Source: Isoetes taiwanensis (Eukaryota; Streptophyta; Lycopodiopsida; Isoetales; Isoetaceae). Taken from it: 64,000 nucleotides of DNA. Below the pieces are notes generated by a model. That model was given only the letters and a program-made list of their open reading frames with translations, was not told where the DNA came from and made no database searches. The stretch is from NCBI GenBank assembly GCA_021234155.1, contig JAJEKV010000564.1, positions 82,687 to 146,686 on the forward strand, read 5' to 3'. Shown piece after piece: positions 45,543-56,590 of this stretch (position 1 is its first letter; every line of letters starts with the position of its first letter). The translations under genes were made by a program, and so were the position numbers.

Positions 45543-47450
45543 AACAATGAATTATGGGAATACTGTGTAGATAACCATAGATCTTGCCTACGCGCAATAT
45601 CCACTTTGACGAGGTATTTATTTATCAAGAGATTTATAGTTCCAAGGTATCATGATGATATCGAGTAAAAAGAAAAAAAAAATGAATTGATTCTCTTCTG
45701 CCAAGGAAAAGATATTGGATGGTTCTGAGCAAGTGGTGGTGACGTCAACTCAACTGATGAAGTGGACAATAAATTCAGTATATTATAAATTCTGCTTACA
45801 ACAAGCTTTTTTAGGACTATTGGGTTACATAATTGATAAGGTATATTGACCTACTCATGCACCTAATATACACTTGATGACACTCAACCTTAAAAAATAG
45901 TTCTTAATGTGAAAAAAATGGCATGTGCGGTTATGATCTCTCTACTTATTGGCACTTTTGTGTGTGGGTGTAGGTACACCTTAGTTGTCCATATCTGGAT
46001 GTCATTTCCAACTTGAAGAAAGAAAGCTTGATGAGCATATAATTACTTTTGTGCATTATGACAAGCTGAGCAGGCGTCACAATCCACATGCAGTGCCAAG
46101 CCCAACCATGATGTCAAGAACAGGAGTAGAGGGTAGGTTGGACTTGCTGAGGGCTACTCAGAACAACTCTATCTGCAAAATAGGGGTCTAGTAATTCTTG
46201 TCTGACACGGCCTCGAAGGGGATAAGGGAAGAAGGAATCCTCAACAATCTCTAAGAGCAAAGCCAGGACCAACATTGTGGTGTTGGTGGTGGTGGTGCTG
46301 CTACTGCTGATGCTGCTACTGTCAGTCAGGTCACTCTCCAAATTCTCTGGCGGGCATTCCTGTTGCTCTCCAAAGAACATGGTTGTTGGGACTAGGTCAA
46401 TCTGGACCTACCAAAGAGGGGTCCTGATCAAGCTCAAATCCTCTAGGGCCTTATTAGAAGAGGTCTTCATCAAAGCAGTTGCAATTTTCCTGTAGTTCAG
46501 ATAGTGATAGCCACATGTTATAGTCTCATTGGCTACATCTGGCTTTGGAGTATCCTCCCTTTTGCATTTGAAAGCTTAACAACTCTATGATGTCTTTTTA
46601 CCCTGTGTTTGGCTTTTTTTGAAGAAGTTTTTAGATTGGGTCCCACGTTGGGATAAATAATCCATGTAGGATATGCTAATAAAAAGATTTTTAAACATAA
46701 ACATGGAAATAGAGGTTACCGCTAAGGTCGGTCAATTTAGCAATAAATTAGGGATTAATTAATGATTAAGCTAATCTTATATTATGTGGGATATACGTGG
46801 GCTATAGAGGGCACGATCAACGGACAGTACCGATTCGATGCGTGAACGGCGTGAGAAAGATCGCGGCCGCAAAGAATACGTGCGGGGTACAAGTGGAATT
46901 TTGTCTCATTGTGTTCTTTCTCAATACAAAGAAAGAGGGAAGGCACTCCTTCCGGCGATGGAGCCTGGAATAGGGTCCTTATTTTGCAAATAAAGCTTCT
47001 CTGCCTACTCCACAGCCATCAGTTTTTCAAATTTGCCTTCCCCAAAAAGCAGATCGGAGTTTTGTAGCCTCAAAATCTCCATTTTTGATCTCCCTCCCAA
47101 TCCCGTCCTATGCGTTTCCAATTCTGGGTTTTGGCAGTTTTTCACAGCTTTCTTGCGTGGTGAAAATGTGGTTTAATGTGGTCCCGGCTATGGTAGATTA
47201 GAAATGCGATATGATAGCATAAGCTAGTTCATAGCCCGGAGAAGATTACCAGAAGCATCTTGCATGATGGAATCCAAAGTGTCCGTATCTTAGCTGAAAA
47301 GCAAGTGGTGGACTTGTATGTAAAAGCAGCTTCCAAAATCAGATTATAGCGCCCAAAGCGTTTTTCTGGGCAGCTTCAATTATAGAGAAGAAATGATCTT
47401 GAGGTTAATGGTGATACATTTGCCCTGCTAAATCTGGGCAATGGACTGGA
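45543..47450. other. Unassigned region upstream of the O-fucosyltransferase
   Basis: No protein family is recognised. A TGGTGG/TGCTGC microsatellite-like stretch (46,277-46,322) gives serine/threonine-rich frames on the minus strand (46,114-46,380). The last 500 bases, with TTC-rich and TTTTGATCTCC-type sequence, are suited to the promoter or 5' UTR of the following gene. Confidence 0.4.
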
Positions 47451-49013
47451 ATGAAGAAAAAGGGGAGGTTATACATATGTAATTTTAATGGCGCGCCAAA
47501 AGCTCGGATCAAAGTCTTGCCGACCTTTTCGACCATCTGCATCTTATGTGGTTTTGTGTTGCTAAGCCTTGCATTGCTGTCAATAGTAGTTTCTCATCTT
47601 TTTGATTTGGACTATCTTCACGAAGACAATACATCATCTCCAGTTCAATAGCGTTGGTAAGTATTCAACATGTAAAATCGATCTCCTTTGTTTTCTTTCT
47701 ATCGATTACTCCAATCATTGAAAGATGAATGGTTTCCTAAGTATTACCTTCGATAAGGACCACGCACACCCCCTGCTTTGTAGTTGCCTGTTCTTTCTTC
47801 TCGCTGAAGCTGCTAGTTTGCTTTTATGCAGTTATAATTTTTTTTTCCTTCGATCTGGTTGTTTGCTTTCTGGTTCATGAAAATAGAATCTGTTTGTCTT
47901 ATTCTCCTGCCACATGATACACTTGGGTGTTTATCTGATATTCCCTTTCTTGTTCATCAGAAAAGGAAGACATGGGATCATATGCATGTTCTTCTTCCTG
48001 TAAGGCTTTCCTTTATAATATTTTACCAGCTTCTGAATTTTACAGGGTTCTGACCGTTAATTATCTTGCACCTTCAGGATCCTGCTGATATTTTTTACCT
48101 GATAGCATATGGCATTCGAGTGCTGGTGCTCTGTATCATGGTTGTAGTGCGCCAAGCAAAAGCCATCTACGTAAGCTAGCCTGTCTGAAAAATTACTTGC
48201 TTCTATTTGAAATCATTTGCTCGTATCATTCATCAATATTGAGTGCTCATTCTGCAGGTCCTACTCAGTCCAGTTCCATTGGCTATTTGATGATTGAAGC
48301 AAGTGGGGGACTCAATCAGCAAAGAACTGGGGTATGTATTTTTTGCTAGCGTATTTTTTCTAACAGTTCTGGAGGAGCTAATGGTTTTGACATGCAGATA
48401 ACTGATGCCGTGGTTGTTGCAAGGCTGTTAAATGCAACTTTAGTTGTCCCAGACCTTGATCATAAGTCATACTGGAAGGACAGCAGGTATTTAGCATGCC
48501 AGCCATGTGATGTAAACATTGGAATGATATCTCTGATAATTGCTATTGGTTATTTTCTCAGCAATTTTAGCGACATTTTTGATGTTGACTGGTTCATAGA
48601 GGCTCTTGCTTCTGACGTGGTCATTGTGAAGAACTTACCTCGAAACTAGGCAATGATGAAGAAGCATGCAATCACAACACGAGTTCTAGAAAATGTACTC
48701 CTAATTATTATCAAACAAAGAATAGCTCTATTGTGCGCCAAGAAACAAGTGCGTGATTGCTGAAATGGGTGCTTATTTTTAAAAGATATGAGTTTTTTGA
48801 TCTGCAGGCTCATTTTATAAATAATCCTTTGACCTCAGGCTGATCTTATCCTGCAGGTTTCGCCTGACAAAGTTTGACTACCGGCTGGCGAACAAGTTAG
48901 ATCTTGGAACTTCAAAGCTCAGGTGTCGAGTGAACTATAATGCACTTAAATTTACCGCCAATAACAGACCTGGGTGAGGCTTTGGTTGAAAGAATGAGGC
49001 ACAAGAGTGGTCG

Positions 49014-49380
49014 GTATATTGCATTACATCTGAGGTAAAAGAATTTTCGTTAGGTGTTTGAGTGGTATTTTTCAATGAATAGCATACAGTGGAAGCGTTT
49101 GAACTCTGTAATCAAGCTAGTAGTGATGTTGAGCACAAAACTTGATGAAATGATATAGTCGATTAAGATATTGGTTAGGGTTATTTCTATTTGAATTAGA
49201 GTATATTGCATTACATCTGAGGTAAAACAATTTTTATTCATGTTTGAGTGGTATTTTTCAATGAATAGCATACAGTGAAGCGTTTGAACTCTGTAATCAA
49301 GCTAGTAGTGATGTTGAGCACAAGACTTGATGAAATGATATGGTCGATTAAGATATTGGTTAGGGTTATTTCTATTTGCA
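49014..49380 (+). repeat. Tandem duplication (187 bp) covering an exon end and splice donor
   Basis: Units at 49,014-49,200 and 49,201 to about 49,380 both start GTATATTGCATTACATCTGA followed by GGTAAAA. This copies the end of an O-fucosyltransferase exon (RYIALHLR) with its donor GT and the first 160 bases of the intron. Two competing donors result. Confidence 0.9.
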
Positions 49381-49750
49381 TTTAACATGGCAAGGTTTCT
49401 CTTCCATATAGCCCCCAGTATTGTTGCATCATTCTGTATAACTCAGAACCTTAATTTAGCTTATATTTATGGGATACCTTAATTCCAGGTTTGAACCTGA
49501 TATGTTGGCATTTTCTGGATGCTACTATGGAGGTGGGGAAAAGGAGATTAGAGAACTTGGGTCAATTAATTAGCGTTGGAAGACACTACATGTAAGTTGG
49601 TCTAGGCATAGAACATTTTACTTGAATAGCCATACCTGTTTAGTATGTGGGATGCTGTTCTGCATGAAGGCTTCAACGATGTGCTTGTTTCTATGTTTTT
49701 TTTTTTTACAAGCTTAAAAGTTAAAAGAATACCATAAAAAGTTTATTAGA

Positions 49751-49906
49751 AGGCTAATTTCAAAGTGTCTTCTGTTGGTTTCTTTTGGGAACCAATCATT
49801 TGAATTTATTTCTCAATGTGCAAAGTTTACTAAGGCCTAATTTCAAAGTGTCTTCCGTTGGTTTCTTTTGGGAACAAATCATTTGAATTTATTTCTCAAT
49901 GTGCAG
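49751..49906 (+). repeat. Tandem duplication (about 82 bp) at an intron end
   Basis: Two near-identical units (from 49,751 and 49,833) contain TTTCTTTTGGGAAC and ATTTATTTCTCAATGTGCA. Only the second ends in CAG before the next exon of the O-fucosyltransferase pseudogene; the first ends CAAAG. Confidence 0.88.
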
Positions 49907-51329
49907 GTTGGGCCCTGAAAGGGAGGCGGAGAAATGGAAAATGCCCTCTTACTCCTGAAGAGGTTGGTGTAATGCTGAGGCGCTTGGCTTTGGCAGCGAT
50001 TCCCATCTTTATATTTGCCTCTGGTGATGTTCTGGAGGAGAAACAACGTTAGCTCCTCTGAGGCATTGTTCCAAATTTTTATACCAAGGAAACTTTGGCT
50101 ACCAGGGAGGAGTTGCAACCGTTTATGAACTTCTCTTCTAGAATGGCAGCTATAGATTATATTGTTTTTGTGATGAAAGTGACGTTTTGTCACTAACAAT
50201 AATGGCAATATGGCTCGTATGTTGGCAGGTCGCAGGTAATTTTTTTTTTTTCTGTATATCCTTTGTTGCAACACAAAAACGAGTGTTAAGGGTGTTTATT
50301 CTCGTTTTGCCCTTGGATCTTTGTGTGGCGGTTCTTTGGGCACAAACGAACAATACGTCAAATCTGAAGAAGCTTGGCTCACTATTTCTTTCTAGACAGG
50401 AAATGAGTTGGAGCCAGTTCGCATAAAGTTAAGACATTTCCAAAAGGATTTATGGGTGAACCAAATGAAGTGAAGCCAGGAAGAGGTGAGTTCCATGAGA
50501 ATCCTGTTGCCTGTATCTGTCAAAAGCAAAATAATAATTCCAATTTTGAGAAAAAGCTGGAGGAACCAAGAGTTTTCCAGCGATGACCATTAACTAAAGA
50601 TGATATGGAAATAGAAAAGAAACATAGAGTTAAGCGGAGAGAGACACAGAAACGTCCACAGAAGGTGATCTACATTTTGGATATGAAGATTACGAGGAGA
50701 AGACTTACCCTGGTTTTCTGACTAACCTGTATATCCTGTTCACTATCCATTGTTTTCCGACAGATAGTATCTGTTCTAAATCCCATACCGGAGGTGTATT
50801 CCACGGTTTCCTGTAAATTGTCTCCATTTCATTATTTTTCGTAATATGAAAAAAGTTGGTATCCTGTCATGCAAATGTTGATGAACTACAAACCATTTCT
50901 TGTTGATGCAACAGCTTGCTTTTGTACCATAAACTGTTTGGCCTGACTAGGTCATTACCATATATTTGTGACTAAAAATGTAAAATTTTGTAAATGTTAA
51001 TACGACTTTGTCTGTCGTATAGGAGCAGATTTAATGCCGGGTAACTAGTGTTGCTGTTTTTGGTCTACGAAAGGGTTGTTTTCTAACGTTTGGTGCGAGG
51101 TTGCGTTTGACTTTATCCTGTGAAGATCCTTGAAGCCTTTAGCCTTTTTTATTTTGACATGTTCAAAGTAGGATTTCAATTATGAGTCTGCAGTAACAAT
51201 TGTTTGTGAGGTAAAAATGGTGCCCAAAAAGCCAATTTTTCACTATTTTGCTGACAAAAGATGACAAAAAAAATAAAAAATTAGAAGACAACCATTCAAC
51301 AAAAGATTTAGCTTTTTAAAAATGGGCCG

Positions 51330-51489
51330 AAGTCTGATGGTACCCATCGCTGTGGTGGTCTAGTCGTAAGGCCTTGGTTGGGGTGATCCCCATCCGGGTT
51401 CAAAACCATTGGCTATCATCGGGTGGGAGACTGTGGGCGGGTGCAAATCCCACCAACCATCAAAAAAAAAAAAAAGAAAGTCTGATGGT
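51330..51489 (+). mobile_element. tRNA-derived SINE with target duplication
   Basis: A body of about 120 bp with an A-box-like GTGGTCTAGTCGTAAGG, a B-box-like GGGTTCAAAACC (51,396-51,407) and an end CCCACCAACCATC plus 13-14 A. Perfect 12-bp direct repeats AAGTCTGATGGT flank it (51,330-51,341 and 51,478-51,489). It is a nonautonomous element copied by LINE machinery. Related copies are at 51,655 and 61,280. Confidence 0.85.
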
Positions 51490-51654
51490 CCTATTTGTTT
51501 TCGTCACCCAGAACCAATGTGAATTGTAGTTAATGTCTTTTGTATATAGGAAAGGTCCTTACTTGACCTTCTTGCTGCAAAAAATGCGGCAGAGCCCTAT
51601 TATTGACTGCCGGGGAAATGATTTTCCTGTAATTCTCTATAATGTGGAGGATGG

Positions 51655-51975
51655 TTATCAGCGGTGGTGAGTGCAGTGGTAAGGCCTTGGATTAGGGTGA
51701 TCGCTTTGGGTTCAAAACCCATTAGCTTCAAATCCGGGTGGGAGGCGTATGCTGGTGCAAATCCCACCAACCATGCCTTCAAACCAAAAAAAAAAAAAGT
51801 CTGATAGTCTTATTTTTTGTTAGCCAGAACCAATGTGAATTGTAGTTAATGTCTTTTGTATATAGAAAGGTCCCTTACTTGACCTTCCTGCTGCAAAATG
51901 CAGCAGCACGGAACCCTATTGACACAGCAGGAAGTGACCTTCCCTGTAATTATCTATAACGTGGAGGATGGTTAG
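51655..51975 (+). repeat. Second SINE copy within a tandem duplication of about 310 bp
   Basis: The unit SINE plus 3' flank (GTCTGATGGTC to GAGGATGGTTA) occurs at about 51,342-51,655 and again at 51,656-51,975. The second SINE lacks its own left target duplication but has the same right flank, AAGTCTGATAGTC. It therefore arose by tandem duplication, not by a second transposition. D3 has only one unit. Confidence 0.8.
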
Positions 51976-52190
51976 GCGTTCGTTCTGCGCCATATGTTGC
52001 CAATCCGATGGAATGCGCCATGTGTTGCCAATCTGACGGAATGTTTGTAAGTGTACTTCTCAAAAAAGAAAGCGTATCAAAAAGTCACTTCTTGGAGAAA
52101 AAGCATATCAAAAGTGCCACATGGCAGCAGCATCTTATTAGCAAGCATGGCAAAAGGTGTCTATCCTTTATGGAAATAAGAATATCACCA

Positions 52191-52271
52191 GAATCAATGT
52201 CCTCCCCATGTTGGATAAGCTTGAAGAGGTAGAATCAATGTCCTCCCATGTTGGATAAGCTTGAAGAGGTA
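52191..52271. repeat. Two-copy tandem repeat, period 41 bp
   Basis: GAATCAATGTCCTCC through GCTTGAAGAGGTA is repeated at 52,191 and 52,232. The D3 counterpart near 61,805 has a single unit, so this duplication is younger than the D1/D3 block duplication. Confidence 0.9.
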
Positions 52272-53143
52272 ATTTGTACTTTTATCGAAAAATAAAGTGC
52301 AAAATGAATGTATAAAGTGGACATTTATAAGCAAAAGATAAAGGGATATTCATATTTATCTAATTTTTTGGGTTGCTCGAATGGCATACCTTAGTGAGGA
52401 AGCTAGAATATCTATCTTAGATTGACGATGGAATGTGAGACATACTGGAGTATCTACAGAATATCTTAAATAGACGTACTACTCAAAAACAAAGATTCCA
52501 AATCGACACACGTACTTGCTTAAAACGCTTTTTGCGGGTTTTGCTCACGTTAGTATTCGCATTTTTCGGTGTGGCAGCGTGGCTTTAGGAACAAAAATAA
52601 TTACCGACCATCCTCCTATTCCTTCCGCAGTTTTGGCGGTGTGGCGGTGGAGTAACCTTGAGCCCACCATTACGGGATTGACTCTCCTCCTATTTCGCCT
52701 CCTACTTCCATGATTTCTTGCCAAGGCTTAAATAGAAGAAGCAAAACGAACCCCAGAAGTTTTGGTCATTACTAGCTTCATCTGGCATGAGGTAGCAGAT
52801 TTTCCAGGGCCTTCTAGTTCTTTCATTTCTTCATTTTGAAAGATGACTTTTAATCATTTTGTACCGCGATTGATGTTTATGGGGTGTAATGCGGTCCTAT
52901 GAATCTCTGCTTCATTTTTTACATTTTTGACAATTTCTTCTCCATTCTGATTTTTGCCATTGTCACAGCTCAAACTAATAGATAAGCAGATAAGCTTCTT
53001 GATCTTCCTTGCTATTGCTATCTTGATGTTTTAGCTCCTTGACAACTAGGGATGCAACAACATATTCAGCTGATAACATAGCTATTGCACTTTTTCTTTT
53101 ACTTCTCCAAGTAATTGCACCCCCGGCTAGTAATATGACATAA

Positions 53144-54232
53144 TCAGAGGTTGATTTTTTGCAACTCTGATCTCCTTTCTAAGTCAGCATCAATATATTC
53201 TTGCAGACATAAGTTGTTTGAGTTATGCTTAATGCCATAGTCCTTTGTATCCTTTAAATATCGAAGAACCCTTTTTCCAGCTATCCAATGTAGCTTGCTT
53301 GCATTATGATTCCTTATGTGGCATATTAACAACATAAGCTGTAATCGATGGGTGTATTGTTGGATAGATACAACATGCATCCAATCGATTCTCTGTAGAG
53401 TATTTCCTCCATCTCCTTCATTTCTTTCTTTCTTACATCTGTTGTAAATTTATGCCCTGGAACAATTGGTGTTTTAACTGTATTTGCATTTTCAAGGTTA
53501 AATCTCAAGAGCTTATTTTCAACGTGTCTGCATTGTTTGAATTATAAGATTCTCCTTTCTCTATCTCTTATCACTTCAATACCAAGAGAATGTTTCGGTT
53601 CACCTAGATTTGTCATCCTGAACCTTTTTTTTCCGCACATCTTTGCAATGATTCAAAACTTTCACACTATTAGTAGCCATAATCTGATCATTCACATAAA
53701 AGTGCAATGATGTAGTATTCATCACCAATTTTGTATCTACATAGATTCCCACCATTTTGTGGTTTTTCAAACCCTTGTTCTCTAAGGTATTTATCTATGC
53801 AATTGTATCACTCTCTAGGGAGCTTGTTTGAGACCATAGGTGCCTTATTTAATTTCCATATCATATTCTCACCTTCTTGAAACCCCGTGATTGTTTAAAA
53901 AACATTCTCTCCTCCAATGTTGCATTTAAAAATTTGTCTTCACATTCATATGATGTAATTCAAGATCAAGTAGATTTGCCAAACAACAATAGTCTTAAGA
54001 CTAGTTAGTTTGACAATGGGAGAATAAGTCTCATATCCTTACTCTTCTTATATGTGAAACCCTTGGGCCACAAGTCTAGCTTTATATTTCTTTTCTTCCA
54101 TGCATTTGTTTTAATTTTGAACAACCATTTGGTTTCTATAATATTTTGCCCTCGTAGTTTTGTTTTACCACGATCATAAGTCTCTATATCCTTGAATGAG
54201 TCTAGTTCCTCTTTCATGGCTTCCATACGCAT
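53144..54232 (-). pseudogene. Ty1/copia reverse transcriptase-RNase H fragment
   Basis: On the minus strand: EAMKEELDSFKDIETY and KWLFKIKTN (54,005-54,232), KGFTYKKSKD, then the active-site region read as FYVNDQIMA (about 53,690-53,705), then RFNLENANTVKTPIVPGHKF (53,326-53,508) and HWIAGKRVLRYLKDTKDYGI (53,144-53,380). The order is that of copia RT followed by the RNase H start. The catalytic YVDD box reads YVND, so one metal-binding Asp is lost. Gag, protease and integrase are absent. Confidence 0.88.
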
Positions 54233-55415
54233 TTCTTTCGGTTCCTCTTTATATTTCTTTCCTCCATACGCATTTTTTTTAATTTTTGAACAACCATTTG
54301 CTTCCTATAATATTATGCCCTCGTAGTTTGTTAGCAGGGACTTTGCGGCATGGATTCAAGACTAAACAGAGTTGAAAGCCATCTTCTATCGTGTGAATAG
54401 AGAAATGGTGATTGACTTTGTTTATTTAAAAGCTTCTTAGTAGCAACAAAAAACCCGATAATTTGTTTGATCTATTTATTTGAAGTTTTTTGGCGAACAG
54501 GAGAAAAGATTGAGCAAACAAATACCTTGTCTCATTATGTCCAATAAAAATTTGGTGATTCCATATCATTGTTGTTAGCTTCTACATCTAATATTTTAGT
54601 TCATTTTGGCTTTCTATCATGTATAAGGTAATCCACAACAAATATTGACTTCATTGCAAGGGATGCAAAACTTTCAACTATGCTTCTTACAATAGATTTC
54701 TAGTATATTAATATGAATTCAAGGCTTGCCTTGTTGATTTCTTAATAACTAATCGGACTATTTCAGTTTTGTTTTAGTTTCATTATTTGGCCCGGTCCCA
54801 GACGAAGAGGCCAAGAAAAGGCCGATTATGCCACAAACATAGATTGTGATTGCCAAATATTGTTGGGAAATCAACACTTGCTATTGGAGTTGAAACAAAA
54901 GGTGGCAAAGTTTGGTCTTCTATTTGACCCGCCATAGCGCTTACAGGTCCTTTGCAAAAAAGAAAAATCTTAAAACAATAGACAAAAAAGTCATAAAGTC
55001 TCTATATCCTTGAATGAGTCGGTTCCTCTTTCATGGCTTCCATCCATTTGTTTTGTCATTTTTTGATTTGAGTGCGTTCTCAAATGTTTTGGTATGGTAG
55101 CATCTTCAATGATGTTTTATTTGGTCATAATTATGTTGTAATTCTTTGTACCCTTTTGCTTTTTCCTATACGTTCTTCCATACCAGTTCCATCAAGGTTA
55201 CTCTTGAGTAGTTTTTCATTTCAGTTCTTCATTTCTTTCTATTTATTTACGAGTTTTCGGTTGATGTTCCAACCTATTTATTTACGTACTACATATTCTA
55301 AGCGGGTGCTGGACTGCCACGGTGGCTGTGAGCACCTCTCGTTCGCTTATAGTCATTTATGATTGGCGCCTATGATTTTTGAAATACAATTTCACCTAAG
55401 GTTTGAGGAATATCG
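54233..55415. other. Rearranged sequence interrupting the copia fragment
   Basis: The copia words TCTCTATATCCTTGAATGAG and TTCCTCTTTCATGGC occur at 54,180-54,225 and again at 55,000-55,040, and a third stretch resembling 54,080-54,150 lies at 54,250-54,330. The piece between is either an insertion with a duplicated edge or a local duplication. No gene is recognised; the 96-codon frame at 55,072-55,362 has no motif. Confidence 0.5.
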
Positions 55416-55770
55416 AACCTCTATATGGCTTTGCCTAAGACTTTAGAATATGAAATCAGGGCTCGAACCTCTGCAAAATAACACAATGCCCTAATAAGAC
55501 TATTTTAACCAATATACCGGTGAGCTAATGCGTTATCTTTTATCTTGAACCTATATTTTTTTTTTTCTATAATAACCCATTGTTTTGGAGATAAACCTCT
55601 ATCTCGGCCTTGCCTAAGATTTTATAATATGAAACCACGGGGGCTCAAGCGTCTACCAAAATAACTCAATGTTCTAGTAATACTACTTTAACCAATATCT
55701 GTGATGAGCTAATGTGATTATTTTTTATTTTGAATCTATGTTTTTTTTATAACAACCCATTCAATTGTTT
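55416..55770 (-). repeat. Tandem pair of 178-bp units with tRNA-like boxes
   Basis: Units start at 55,416 and 55,594 (AACCTCTATxTxGGCxTTGCC). Read on the minus strand the first unit carries TTAGCTCACCGGTAT-TTGGTT (A-box-like) and about 40 bases later AGGTTCGAGCCCTG, a near-consensus B box. The second unit has a decayed B box. This suggests a dimer of a tRNA-derived repeat. No poly(A) or target duplication is obvious. Confidence 0.5.
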
Positions 55771-55871
55771 TATGGTCTATATATCCATATCAAATCCCCC
55801 GGGAACCCCCTATTATTTTGCTACACATTCTAAATGAAGTGCACCCTGGACTACCCCATTTCAATAACTTC

Positions 55872-56590
55872 GACGAAGCGTCCCGAAGGTGATCTACATT
55901 TTTAACCCAGGATGATAATAAGTTTCTTTGCGGCTCCTTTTGGGTCCCATAGGCCGATTGGTCTCAGTGGACGATAAAAAAACTATTCTATTCTATTCTA
56001 TTCTATTTTGGATATGAAGATTACGAGGGAGAAGACTTACCTTGGTTTTCGACTAACTTTGTATATCACCGTTCACTATCCCATTGTTTTCAGACCGAGA
56101 TAGTATCTGTTCTAAATGCCATCTAGGAGGTGTATTCCACGGTTTCTGTAAATTGTCTCCATTTCATTATTTTTCGTAATATGAAAAGGATTGGTATCCT
56201 TGTCATGCAAATGTTGATGAACTACAAACCATTTCTTGTTGATGCAACATCTTGCTTTGTACCATAAACTATTTGCTTTGACTAGGTCATTACCATATAT
56301 TTGTGACTAAAAATGTAAAATTTGTAAATGTTATCTGACTTTATGCATTAGGTATAGGAGGCAAATTTAATGCGGAGTAACTAGTGTTCTTTGTTTTGGT
56401 CTATGAAAGGGATTTTTTTCCTAACGTTTGGTGCGAGGTTCGTTTGACTTTATCTGCGAAGATCCTTGAAGCGGCCTTAAATTTGAACATTGCAATGCCA
56501 TTCAAGAGGCCTTTGGCCCTTAAAAATGGCGGTCTTCTTTTCGACCCATGCAAAAAGCGGCAAAGAAAAAAAAAAATGCCATTCAACTGA
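55872..56590 (+). repeat. Duplicated 3' end of the O-fucosyltransferase, copy D2
   Basis: Collinear with 50,652-51,300. It shares GAAGGTGATCTACATTTT, ATATGAAGATTACGAGG, GGAGGTGTATTCCACGGTTT and CATTTCATTATTTTTCGTAA. It starts within the last coding part (GDLHFGYEDYEEK) and runs through the 3' UTR. A LINE tail has been inserted near its left end. Confidence 0.85.
55898..56009 (+). mobile_element. RTE-like LINE tail inserted in D2
   Basis: An insert of 102 bp (55,903-56,004) ends in a CCCATAGGCCGATTGG box and four TATTC units. It is flanked by ATTTT (55,898-55,902 and 56,005-56,009). The parent site at 50,671-50,680 (TACATTTTGG) has no insert, which proves the boundaries. The 3' end matches the LINE ends at 3.05 and 24.43 kb. 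Confidence 0.9.

Larger units (their letters stand above)
47451..50725 (+). pseudogene. Plant GDP-fucose protein O-fucosyltransferase, broken
   Basis: The family comprises Golgi type-II membrane glycosyltransferases that use GDP-fucose. Exon 1 (47,451-47,656) encodes a basic start and one membrane anchor (ILCGFVLLSLALLSIVVSHL), but stops at TAG 47,649. Later exons with GT/AG borders: 48,078-48,170 (GALYHGCSAPSK), 48,258-48,331 (GYLMIEASGGLNQQRTG, the substrate-binding signature), 48,398-48,486 (ITDAVVVARLLNATLVVPDL), 48,562 to about 48,740 (FDVDWFIEALASDV, then a stop and frameshift), 48,857-49,034 (TKFDYRLANKLD, RYIALHLR), 49,489-49,591 (FEPDMLAFSGCYYGGGEKE), 49,907-50,235 (KCPLTPEEVG, TNNNGNMA) and about 50,330-50,725 (SKVKTFQKGFMGEPNEVKPG, ENPVACIC, DYEEKTYPGF). 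Stops and frameshifts in several exons rule out a full product. Confidence 0.88.
51115..53900. repeat. Duplicated block, copy D1
   Basis: Collinear with 60,866-64,000 (copy D3). It holds, in order, the GTAACAATTGTTTGTGAGGT segment, a SINE, an AT-rich part with CATGTTGGATAAGC, a pyrimidine-rich part and a minus-strand copia RT. D1 has extra internal tandem duplications (51,342-51,975; 52,191-52,271) that D3 lacks. The two are direct repeats about 10 kb apart. Confidence 0.85.

Noticed and set aside
51342-51475. Functional tRNA gene at the A/B-box motifs
   Set aside because: The A tail, 12-bp target duplication and lack of an acceptor stem identify a SINE.
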